From Seminavis robusta (taxonomy: Eukaryota > Bacillariophyta > Bacillariophyceae > Naviculales > Naviculaceae): a DNA stretch of 27,235 nt. This document shows, piece by piece, positions 17,687-26,401 of this stretch (within the stretch, counting starts at the first letter, position 1; every line of letters begins with the position of its first letter). A model generated the notes under the pieces. It was not told where the DNA came from. It searched no databases and saw nothing but the letters and a program-made list of their open reading frames with translations. The position numbers were made by a program, and so were the translations under genes. The stretch covers positions 1-27,235 of the forward strand of contig CAICTM010001543.1 in assembly GCA_903772945.1 (NCBI GenBank), read 5' to 3'.

Positions 17687-19213
17687 CTACTTTCCTTTTG
17701 TGGAAGCCCCAAATCCGCAATCAGCAATGAAACCATCATATTCATGGGAGACTCCTGATCGTGAATTGCATTGATAATTCATATTGAGTGATACAATGAA
17801 ATGAAACCAGTAGGTAGGAAGGTACAGGAGATCTCCAGCTTGCAGGACAACTTCATTCACGTGTCCATGAGAAAAGGGCCGATCAACATGCTCAAACTCC
17901 TCGGCTGCGGTGGACCAGTTGACAGAGGAGTGCCTTCCACTGGGGTGGTGTTGAGGGTACAGTTCCATGTTGATACATTGATCCGGATGGGCAAGAATGT
18001 ATCGCCGCTGGCCTCCCATGAGGGCAATGAAATTGGTGGAGGAATCAAAATGGGTTTCGGCAATGACCCCCTTCATTCCAAATCGACAATTGATACCCCG
18101 ATGTTGGGTAGGATCGACCATGGTCATGGTTTCTCCCAGTGAGGGATCAAAAAAGGGTAGCTCTTCATAGACCATTCCATGCTCTTGGAGCATGGCATTG
18201 AGCCGAAAGTACCAGTGTTCCTTGTTGACTTGATCCAGCTTTGTTTCGGTTGTGCCATACTTTTCATCAAGGTGCCGTGCCCGTTGGTACCATTCTGGAT
18301 AGGTTAACTTGACAAATTCAGTGGGTGGTTCAAAGTTGGGTAGGGGATGTCGTGTTTTCCAGTACATGAAATGATTGTTGAGAGAGTGTTCGTTTCGAAT
18401 GGGTTCATCTCCCAGCAATTTGTCCAGGTATCCTTTGGACGTCCATCGCATGGATGCCTTCATGACTTCGGGTACATTTTGCAAGACAAAGGGGACCTGC
18501 ATATCTCGATATGCGAGTGCCTTGTCTTGGTCCGTTTCCCAGTCAAAGACACACAGGGATTGATGAATCGTTGGTGGAATTTCGGTGTCATCGGGATTCC
18601 AATGTCCCAAAACCTTGAGGGTATTCCAAGTGTATGGATAATTTCGTGGAGGAATGTCTGGACAGTTGTAGATATTGTAGGGGACATCGGGAGGAGATGG
18701 ACGATCTGGAACACGCAGAGTTTGTCGAACATGCTCCTTCAAATCTCGCACATTCTCACTTCCGTAACCTTGTCTCTCCTCAAACTCTTCTCGACAGGAT
18801 GGAATACCACGTTTCTTACGACGTTTGGCCTCGTGATGTTTCCACTCAGCAAACTTGTGAATGGCTTCCACAAATTTAGGATTGTCACCGCCATCGCCAC
18901 CACCCATGGCCATTCCAATGGGAATCGCATCCTGGAGCTTTTCATGTTTCCTCTTTCTCTTGTTTCGGTGATGCTGGAATCGCCTCACGGCTTCATCCTG
19001 GAGCCATCCATCTCCAACACTGCTTCCCAACAACTGCATAGGATCATCGTCTCGTTGAATCGTCTCCAGTTGAGAGTACATGAACGGCAACGTCAACAAC
19101 AAGATTATCGACAACAGCCCCAACAGTACCCAAAAGATGGGAGTCTTGTGCAGCACAGTGCTGCCACCAGTAGTACATGTAGTAGCGCTGGGAGATGTTG
19201 GACGCTTTGGCAT
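17687..19213 (-). CDS. Membrane-anchored JmjC/cupin_8-type 2OG-Fe(II) oxygenase-like protein (intronless paralogue)
   Basis: 508 aa in a single open frame from ATG (AATAATGCC context). A type II anchor occupies about residues 26-47 (IFWVLLGLLSIILLLTLPFM), followed by a basic, Lys/Arg-rich linker. Catalytic-domain landmarks are YNIYNCPDIPPRNYPYTWN, CVFDWETDQDKA, VPFVLQNVPEVMKA, YEELPFFDPSLGET and RGINCRFGMKG. The iron-binding triad is His388-x-Asp390 (ETHFD) and His471 (LPTYWFHFIVSL), 83 residues apart (85 in the paralogue). It closely matches the spliced gene at 13094-14801 through the catalytic half, including CNSRSGVS near the end, but has a longer linker and a C-terminal extension (GASTKGK). 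Substrate unknown; a secretory-pathway hydroxylase is the best guess. It is divergent from the coiled-coil membrane gene 392 bp away. Confidence 0.9.
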   Translation of the reverse strand: MPKRPTSPSATTCTTGGSTVLHKTPIFWVLLGLLSIILLLTLPFMYSQLETIQRDDDPMQLLGSSVGDGWLQDEAVRRFQHHRNKRKRKHEKLQDAIPIGMAMGGGDGGDNPKFVEAIHKFAEWKHHEAKRRKKRGIPSCREEFEERQGYGSENVRDLKEHVRQTLRVPDRPSPPDVPYNIYNCPDIPPRNYPYTWNTLKVLGHWNPDDTEIPPTIHQSLCVFDWETDQDKALAYRDMQVPFVLQNVPEVMKASMRWTSKGYLDKLLGDEPIRNEHSLNNHFMYWKTRHPLPNFEPPTEFVKLTYPEWYQRARHLDEKYGTTETKLDQVNKEHWYFRLNAMLQEHGMVYEELPFFDPSLGETMTMVDPTQHRGINCRFGMKGVIAETHFDSSTNFIALMGGQRRYILAHPDQCINMELYPQHHPSGRHSSVNWSTAAEEFEHVDRPFSHGHVNEVVLQAGDLLYLPTYWFHFIVSLNMNYQCNSRSGVSHEYDGFIADCGFGASTKGK

Positions 19214-19605
19214 TATTCTGTTGAAGATGAAGATGGGATCACCAAGTTAACTACGGGAGGCAACCTAAAGATGATAGTTCCATTTGATTTATTTGTGTGA
19301 CAGCATGTCGACAAGGCGTCGAGTGGATTTTTCTTGTGTTTCGGTTGACTTTGGTGCGGAGCTTCGCATTCCGCAAAAGATGGACGAGAAATGAGAACCA
19401 TTCAAATGGCATTGGTGTTTTCCCAGTTCTGCTGGTTGTAAAGTAAAAGACCGGACCATGGCGTTTGCATCGGGTGCCACCGGTATCTTTCGCCACAATA
19501 TCTTTTGCCGGTTGCTTCCGTCCATCCTCGTTGCGCTTCTGTTGTCGCGCTACCATCTCCTCCTCTTCCTTCCTTTCTTCCTTCCCAGCCCTTATTCAAG
19601 TAAAC
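19214..19605. promoter_or_regulatory. Divergent promoter region between the intronless JmjC gene and the two-TM coiled-coil gene
   Basis: 392 bp separate the two start codons. CACCGGTA occurs near 19478 and a pyrimidine-rich run (CCTCCTCTTCC type) lies just before the plus-strand ATG. No TATA-like box is convincing. A spurious upstream ATG at 19465 is in frame with the plus-strand gene but gives a Cys/Ser-rich extension unlike the rest. Confidence 0.4.
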
Positions 19606-20655
19606 ATGAGCTCCTCCAACGTAAACATGCCGTCCCCCGAGACGTTTGACGATGAATACGACGATGAATCCATGGAAGAGCAGGTGGCGGCCAAGAATGC
19701 CAAAGTAAGTGTGTTATTACTACACTACATCCTTTCTTCCCTCGTGGTTCTATTTCCCATCTCATTTCTTTCTCTTTGTTGTGTAACCTCTTTCGGTAGG
19801 TCTCGTTGGCCATGCGCATCATGACCACGTTTACATTGGTATCCATGGGAGTCAATGCCGCAGTGCTTGGCATAATGTTTTCCGTTACCAAAGAACTAGT
19901 CTACGTGAGCCTGGTGGCTTCGTCGTTTGCCATTCTCGTGGGGCTCCTCGTGGTCAAGCGACAGATTATTGACATGGCTCCTACGCACAGTAAGTACAAA
20001 CCGCCAGCTGGATAGCTAGCAAAGAGAAATGAATGAGTGAAAGATGAACGGTTTTCTCAACGCCATTCCTTGATCTTTTCTTGATCTGCATGTCTCTTTC
20101 TTTTCTTTTCTTTCAACAGCCCTCCGATTCATTCACAACAAACTCCGTCGCAAGGTCCATCATCTCTATTTGGAAAACAATAAACTCAAGGAACACGTGG
20201 ACGATCTAGAATCCAATGTCAAAGAGCTAGGAGATGTCGAAAATCAACTCTCCGATATTACCAAAAAGCAAGATTCCAATGTCGACGACTTGGTCAAACT
20301 CGTCAAGGAAAATGGAACACTCACCAACCAAATGACCCGACTCATCATGGCCAGTGCCGCCATGCAAATGATGGATCTGGCACTCGATTCCGATCGAGAT
20401 GAATCCAATCTATTTAGTGATGACGAAATCGACAGTTTGCTCCGTCGTTTGGAAAACATTGAAGGAATCAAAGTCAATGAAACGGCCCTCCGGGAACATA
20501 TCAAAGAAGACAATTCGCTTCAATCCATCATGGCCATGCTCCAATACGCGCGCACGTATGCCCACAAATATCCTCCGGGGTCCGGCAAGACACCCCCCAT
20601 GGGGGAAGATGCTCCCTGTTTCACCTTTGATGTAGAACAAGTTGTGGCGCAGTAA
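19606..20655 (+). CDS. Two-TM membrane protein with cytosolic coiled coil, unknown function
   Basis: Three exons (19606-19704, 19800-19989, 20120-20655) give 274 aa. Introns are 95 nt (GTAAGT...GGTAG) and 130 nt (GTAAGT...CAACAG), and both junctions stay in frame. I chose ATG 19606 because the acidic N-terminus (DDEYDDESMEEQ) starts there. Two hydrophobic helices follow at about residues 38-60 (MTTFTLVSMGVNAAVLGIMF) and 67-86 (VYVSLVASSFAILVGLLVV). A coiled coil runs over about residues 100-165 (KLRRKVHHLYLENNKLKEHV onwards). An acidic block (SDRDESNLFSDDEID) and a tail ending FDVEQVVAQ complete it. The helical hairpin with flanking charged segments suggests an organelle or ER membrane tether. 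I do not recognise the family. Confidence 0.85.
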
Positions 20656-21636
20656 AGAAAGCAAGAAAAAGGGGGAACAAACGTCCTTGCTTGCGTGAAA
20701 ATAGAGGCTGATTTGATTCATTCATTCGTATTACTGCCGTAAAATTTGTAAACGAGACTACTCGACCCCTCTAGTTTTGTGGGTCGACTGGACCTTCGCT
20801 CCTCCTCAAACTTCTCGATTCGATTCAGGCTCGTGGTATGGTAGACTTTAGACTATAGCATTGTGTTGCTCTCAAGATTTCAAATACGACGGCGCAACAG
20901 GATTGTGTGTCTAGTGGTACCGGTACGCAGTCGCGTCCTTCCTTTCAGTGCGTCTTATTCATTCATTGCTTACTGCTTCATAGCAGTGGGCCAAATAGTC
21001 GGAGACCATAGTTACCGTTGAGGGTCTTTCCGGACTCTCGGGACAGACTGTCTTCTGGAGTTGTTGGAAAACTGATTCCTGCTGGCAGTACCGGTAAACT
21101 TCAAATGAGTCCAGGGGCCGTCATCACTCAAAGCATAGAGTGCATTATACGGGACAAGCAAGTACTGGTACCGGTAGGTCGCTCAAGGCACCACCACTGG
21201 GTGGATCTTCGGTGGTGCTCTGAATGAAATTCGCTAAGATACTACATGTATCCGAGCAGTCCGCCTCAAAGAACCTTGTCCACCCCTTGTTCTGCCTCCA
21301 ATGTATCATAGGAGCATTATTTTGGAAGAAAAGGAACCAGTCACTTCTGTGATACATCTTTTGAAGACAGAACAGATCCTGCAGTGCAATAGGGATAGCT
21401 ACCAGCCGCAAGCGCCAAAGTGTATCACGAAAAAGAAAAGAATGTTCTTCAAGGTGAGTTTGCCCAGGCTTTCCCTCTCAGAGTCATAGTCACAGTCATC
21501 GACGCCGTCAGTTATTAAATCTATTAGAACCAAAACAGGGTACGCGTCGCCCACAGAAGGCTTTTTCCAGTTTTTTTTTTGGGTGTAAAACGTGGTGTTA
21601 ACAGCAACGAGAGAGCCACAGAGAAACCACCTTGAC
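20656..21636. other. Intergenic stretch with scattered TACCGGTA palindromes
   Basis: It lies between the coiled-coil gene and the LRR gene, same orientation. GGTACCGGTACG (20917-20928), AGTACCGGTAAA (about 21087-21098) and GGTACCGGTAGG (about 21167-21178) occur here. A T10 run sits just before the LRR gene. Short ORFs on both strands look accidental. Confidence 0.45.
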
Positions 21637-23421
21637 ATGCCCGTTACAACACCACAACCCTCCTGTGTGCCAAGACAGAGGAATACAGAGATGGAGAACA
21701 AAGACGCCGAGAACAAGAACAACCAGGGCACCTATACTGCCAGTATGGATACTAGCGAAGATGAAGTCAAGACGGATACCATTCCAGAAACCAAAGAGCA
21801 TCCAGACTGCCACTCAAAGGAGAATGAGAGGAATAGGGGAGAGATCAACGAGCAATCAAAACCAGAACCTGCATTAATCAACAAAGCTGGTGACATAACA
21901 ATTCATCCAGTGACTTCTCGTGCTGAGATGGATAAATTAACCACCGATTCCCAGTGCAATACAGCAGAGCACACAGAGCCACACTCTGTCACGGACCCAG
22001 AACTTTTACTACCAGCACACATGTATATACAAATGCTACCCCTGACACGCGACTTTGCGGAAGGCAGAAGCCTGCCGGGGGCCTTTGCCGTGGAAGGTCC
22101 CCATGTCAGGCTAAGGCGGTCGCCCGAGGTCCAAGCCTCAAGTACTAATGAAGTCTCTCAAACCAATCACGTTCACAATGATGACCTTCGCATTGATGAC
22201 GCCCACTTGGTGGACAACAAAAATTCTATGACAGAGCATGTTGATCAAGGAAGCAGTGCTGAACTTGTTGAGGGCAAACTTATAGGCAGGAGACCACAAG
22301 ACAAGCAAGGCCGCTGCGTTGGATGGGCAATCATACTTGGATGCGCTGTTTTTTCAGTGGTGGTTATATTTGTCTTCCTTGTGGGACAGTCCAGCGGGGA
22401 ACCCGCAGAGAGCACGATGAATGCGAACAAAAATCTCACTCAAGACCAAACCACCCAATATCCACCGTTTCATGACAACCTCCCCCAGTTGGTTGCCACA
22501 GCCATTTTAGAGGACATTGATAGTCCTTTCTATCATGCAAATCAATGGGTCATGAAGGATCCCAACTTTGAAACCTACCCCACAGAACGAAATCTACAAA
22601 GGTTCTACTTGGCCATGATGTACTATGCTACTAATGGTAACTCTTGGATTGATAATGAGAAATATCTCAGTTATGAAGTTTCAGAATGTAGTTGGTTCAC
22701 CAAGAGCAGCTTCCCCACTTCAAGCAAGTATTATGAAGCCAATGTTTGCGAAAACAACACAGTGATCAACTTGAGCCTGGCATCAAACAATTTGACAGGG
22801 ATGTTCCCAATTTGGTACTCTTACTTCATTCCCTCATTGAAGATCCTTGACCTTGGATACAATCCGATTGCTGGTGCATTGCCACCGATCACTTCCACTC
22901 CAGAATTTGAAGTCTTTGTTGTTTCCCAAACTGAATTGGAAGGGGCTCCCATCATGAACGCGGGGGCCTACTTCGCTGCTCTCAAGGTCTTGAAGATTGA
23001 TGGTAGCAAGGTCCGCGGAAGTAACAGTGGAGCGTTGAATTATCTGACTCCAAACCTTGAGGTCATGAATATCACTAACAACCCTACCGGTATCGGTACT
23101 GGTGGCAACATTTTTTCATCCATTGGACTACTGACTCACTTGGAATATTTGGGGAATGGCCACAGAGTTGTTTTGAACCTCACAATCCCAACTGAGATTG
23201 GTTTAGCCAGGTCTCTGCTTGAAATCGACTTGTCCAGCAATCGCAGGTTTGAGGGAATGATTCCGTCTGAACTTGGTCAACTTTCGCACTTGAAGAAGCT
23301 AGACCTAATGGGCACACCTGTCACGGGGAAAGTGCCTGTTGAGGTTTGCAAGAGAGTACAAGAAGGCCAACTGGAGCTTTTGGTGGACTGTGGTGCTCTG
23401 CTTCGGTGTTGTGCCGACTAA
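21637..23421 (+). CDS. Single-pass LRR membrane protein, receptor-like without kinase
   Basis: 594 aa from ATG 21637; an in-frame GTG upstream is not a likely start. Residues 1-225 are hydrophilic and disordered, rich in Glu/Asn/Thr, and probably cytosolic. One membrane helix spans about 228-250 (VGWAIILGCAVFSVVVIFVF). The ectodomain begins with a stalk (TQYPPFHDNLPQLVATAILE) and a cap with FYLAMMYYATNGNSWID. LRRs of the plant-type LxxLxLxxNxLxGxxP pattern follow: INLSLASNNLTGMFP, LKILDLGYNPIAGALP, LEVMNITNNPTGI, LLEIDLSSNRRFEGMIPSE and LKKLDLMGTPVTGKVP. A Cys-containing C-terminal cap ends CGALLRCCAD. This architecture, N-terminal tail, TM, then C-terminal LRR, is a large family in pennate diatoms. 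A surface recognition or adhesion role is likely; the ligand is unknown. No kinase domain. Confidence 0.9.
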   Translation: MPVTTPQPSCVPRQRNTEMENKDAENKNNQGTYTASMDTSEDEVKTDTIPETKEHPDCHSKENERNRGEINEQSKPEPALINKAGDITIHPVTSRAEMDKLTTDSQCNTAEHTEPHSVTDPELLLPAHMYIQMLPLTRDFAEGRSLPGAFAVEGPHVRLRRSPEVQASSTNEVSQTNHVHNDDLRIDDAHLVDNKNSMTEHVDQGSSAELVEGKLIGRRPQDKQGRCVGWAIILGCAVFSVVVIFVFLVGQSSGEPAESTMNANKNLTQDQTTQYPPFHDNLPQLVATAILEDIDSPFYHANQWVMKDPNFETYPTERNLQRFYLAMMYYATNGNSWIDNEKYLSYEVSECSWFTKSSFPTSSKYYEANVCENNTVINLSLASNNLTGMFPIWYSYFIPSLKILDLGYNPIAGALPPITSTPEFEVFVVSQTELEGAPIMNAGAYFAALKVLKIDGSKVRGSNSGALNYLTPNLEVMNITNNPTGIGTGGNIFSSIGLLTHLEYLGNGHRVVLNLTIPTEIGLARSLLEIDLSSNRRFEGMIPSELGQLSHLKKLDLMGTPVTGKVPVEVCKRVQEGQLELLVDCGALLRCCAD

Positions 23422-24335
23422 GACCCAGTTTTAGTCCATAAATGGTCCCATGATAGTTCTGAACTATCTAGCTATTGGTTGCAGAAACAACCTTTGGAGT
23501 CAGTTTCGCCAGGTGCCTCTAAGGGCGCAGTCCGACGAGGTGCACAGGTGGTGGCATCACACGATAATGCACCCCCCTCTGATACTGCAGTATTCACCTT
23601 GATTAGTTGGCTCTTTGCCGGTGCTACAGTCTCCTTAGATTTTTGATTTTGAATTTGGATCGGAGGCTTTCAACCCTATCACCTCATCCTGTCAGTTTCC
23701 ATAAAGGCACATTGTTGATATATCATCTCTTCGAACCGTCTACTGACAATTCAGTTATTGTGAAGCACAACAGCCTTGTTTCATTCTTCCTCTCGTGTCC
23801 TGCAATTGAAAAAGATTGCCAGGATAGCTAAAACGAAGGAAAACTCTCTGCTGTTCATGCCTCTGCACCTCATAGATCTAGTCCTTCAATACTCATTCAC
23901 CCACCAGCTTGCCAATGCTTGGGTCCCTCACCCTACCGATATCTTCTTTGGTTCCGGGTAACGGAAGACCGGGTGGTACCTCGTACAGCGTAGTCGCGTA
24001 ATCGTACCTTCGAGTCTTCACCTGTTGGTCCCAAGTCACAATGGGTGGTGGTCGTGGAAGCTGTTTTCATATGTAAATGGAAAGTGCCCTGGTGAGGTTG
24101 AAGCAACTTGATCCACCTCAGACTTTTCAGATATTCTCATTGGCTCCTTCCAGTCACTAATCCTATATCATTTGTCCTGTCCTTCAACACAGCACCACAA
24201 CACCGTTGGTACTACCGGTAGTACTAGCTAGTACCACCACAAAAACCACCCCTCATCTTTGTTGCGACGTTGTCGCTGCTTCTTCCCCCAACGAGAACGA
24301 CTATTAGCATACTGGCAAGATAGCTAGCTACCAAG
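23422..24335. other. Intergenic stretch between LRR gene and six-TM gene
   Basis: It contains only short ORFs (61-74 codons) with no recognisable content. ACTACCGGTAGTACTAGCTA lies near 24211-24230, a palindrome-rich patch about 110 bp before the next start codon. No RNA gene seen. Confidence 0.45.
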
Positions 24336-25208
24336 ATGATGCCACCAAAGGTTATTGCAATTTCCGAATGTATCTTTGGCTTATCCGTTCTGTCATGTGC
24401 TGTGGCAATCCGGCCGGAGGCAACGACTTGGACGGCCAGCAATGGTTTCGTGGTGGTCATTACGATGTTGGGTATCACGCTGCTTCTTCGTACTGCCGTG
24501 GTGACAGTTGCCTTTCCCTCTGAGGAGTGCCAAGATAATCCCAGCATGATTGCAATGGGGATTCATTATGCATTCCTCATGTTTGGCAGTCTGTCATTCA
24601 CGCTGCTACCCCTCTACTTGTCCATTGTGCTGCTCCTACAACGACTTCGCCGAGCGCAGGATGCCCATGAAGAGAGCATAAACAATGACAACAGCAACAA
24701 CCACAATAATAATAAGAACATTGAAGGGAGCGAAGACGTCAAAATTGAAACCGAACATTTGACTCAGCAACAGTATTGGATATTTGCGGGTATTTTGGTG
24801 CAGTTTTTTCCAATTTTGGCTGGCAAGGTATCAGTGCGAATTTGGGGCGCCAAGCGATTGGCGGATGCCTGCTTGGGGCTGCCCGTTGTCGAGGCAATCA
24901 AGGACGACGCAAAAATAATGAAAGCAACAGAACAAGCACCATCCTTGGTGCACCGAGCTGTTCTGTTCATGGAATACGTTTGCATGGGTTTGACCTTTGG
25001 TGCTGCTGCCAGCTATGCCCTATTGGACGATCACGAGTTTTGGTGCGGGGCGGAAAAACACAACAACAGGACGGCTGGAGGGGAGTTCCTCATGGGCATC
25101 CGATTTGCCAGCTTGTATGCGTTTTATGTACGGTTGTTTTTGCATGCATTGGTCTTGTATCAAATGGAGGACGCATCTTTGATTGCCACCAAAAGCCGAA
25201 AGGATTGA
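24336..25208 (+). CDS. Six-TM integral membrane protein, unknown function
   Basis: 290 aa, intronless. Hydrophobic helices lie at about residues 5-25 (VIAISECIFGLSVLSCAVAI), 37-58, 75-103, 147-170 (WIFAGILVQFFPILAGKV), 207-228 and 252-275 (IRFASLYAFYVRLFLHALVL). A hydrophilic loop between the third and fourth helices is Asn-rich (NNDNSNNHNNNKNIEGSED). A shorter loop before the sixth helix has one N-glycosylation sequon (NRT), so that loop probably faces the lumen or outside. The start is MMPPKV. The C-terminus is short and basic (IATKSRKD). I do not recognise a transporter or receptor signature and give no function. The Asn tract is encoded by a repetitive AAC/AAT run at 24680-24720. Confidence 0.75.
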   Translation: MMPPKVIAISECIFGLSVLSCAVAIRPEATTWTASNGFVVVITMLGITLLLRTAVVTVAFPSEECQDNPSMIAMGIHYAFLMFGSLSFTLLPLYLSIVLLLQRLRRAQDAHEESINNDNSNNHNNNKNIEGSEDVKIETEHLTQQQYWIFAGILVQFFPILAGKVSVRIWGAKRLADACLGLPVVEAIKDDAKIMKATEQAPSLVHRAVLFMEYVCMGLTFGAAASYALLDDHEFWCGAEKHNNRTAGGEFLMGIRFASLYAFYVRLFLHALVLYQMEDASLIATKSRKD

Positions 25209-26401
25209 GCAAATGTACCGATTTTACAGTATCGAAAAGTGCAGGTCAAGCATCAATAAACTCCGGGCACACTTTAGAGTACTGAACAACAAGGTATTGT
25301 GGTCCTTGGGGCAGGGGTGACCATTATTTAAAAGCGCATCTTCGAGGACATATCCGGCAGCGTCCTGGCCGACTTCGTAGCTCAGCATTGCACTGGTTGA
25401 AAGGTGCAGTGGAAAGATCCTATCATTGCGTGTTTGGTTGATTTGCCACCTGAACAAGAACACAGCTACATGTAGACACGCATAATTCATACCCTTTTGA
25501 GATGCTTCTGGAAAGTCGAGTCCAGCGCTTACTATTCTTCCCACACCAGCTTCACGACCAACACCAGGCTAGTGTAGAGTGCTTACCTCACAAGAGGCGC
25601 AACAACAAACAAGTCTCCTGGACATGCGGCAGGTAGGGGTCATCAAAGTTGGACCTTGCCTTGATGCATTTATTTGTGGATGTCCAACACATAGAGCGTA
25701 GGCTTGATCGTATGCGAATTTGCGGTCAATGACCATGGAGGCCTCAAGCAACAGAAAGAACACCAATAATAAGGATAATGCTTCTCGACTTCTGGCTTCG
25801 AAGGGTGCACAACCTCTGCTCCCTGGCAAAAACACCATCCCCAATACTTTTGCTCCACACCTGGGAACTTGGCTTCCGAGGCAAGCAAAAAGCCAGAGAC
25901 CACCAACGAGATGGCCTTCTAGCCTCCCCGCTAAAAGCAGTATAGAAAGCTGGGATGGGACATTCAAGTTGTGAATGTTGGCGAAAGCTACAAAGATGCT
26001 TTCCAGCTATCGGCAAGGATACGCTGATGGTCGATTGAATCAATCCTTCTATAAATACTATTAAGAGATAATGTGCGTTGTATCGGATCCCAATTTGTGT
26101 CAATAGGATCAGACAAATCGGTGCAACCCAAGAAGATACTGAGAGCATGATAGACCGATACAGAGAGCGGAAACACAATGGGAAGAAAGCCTGATGATTT
26201 GCCAAGACGGAACACGAGAAGAGTAATTTCACCAGCAGCGAGCATCTGGTTGCTCGATAGAGACCGACAATCCATTCGCGTTGCTGGCAGAACTTGGGGA
26301 GCATCCAGACGGATACTACTAGTCCACAGAGCACCACGCTAGCTGTTTGCATTTGGAATGGAATGGAATCGAGTTGCCAAAGGAGAAAGAATCGCTTGCA
26401 T
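25209..26401 (-). other. Unresolved stretch with minus-strand coding potential
   Basis: No single convincing gene emerges. On the minus strand three frames are open in succession. At 25988-26275 a 95-codon frame reads NQMLAAGEITLLVFRLGKSS and LSVSVYHALSIFLGCTDLSD, with balanced composition and a TM-like segment. At 25744-26352 an overlapping hydrophobic 202-codon frame is open. At 25569-25967 another frame has SLLLVFFLLLEASMVIDRKF. Frames 25670-25906 and 25224-25544 also look partly protein-like. Candidate donors (GTAGCT near 25990, GTAAGC near 25585) exist, so a multi-exon membrane protein is possible, but I could not fix a consistent model or recognise homology. Confidence 0.3.

Noticed and set aside
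18347..19300. 317-codon plus-strand ORF antisense to the intronless JmjC gene
   Set aside because: It is the reverse-strand shadow of a well-supported gene with clear catalytic motifs.
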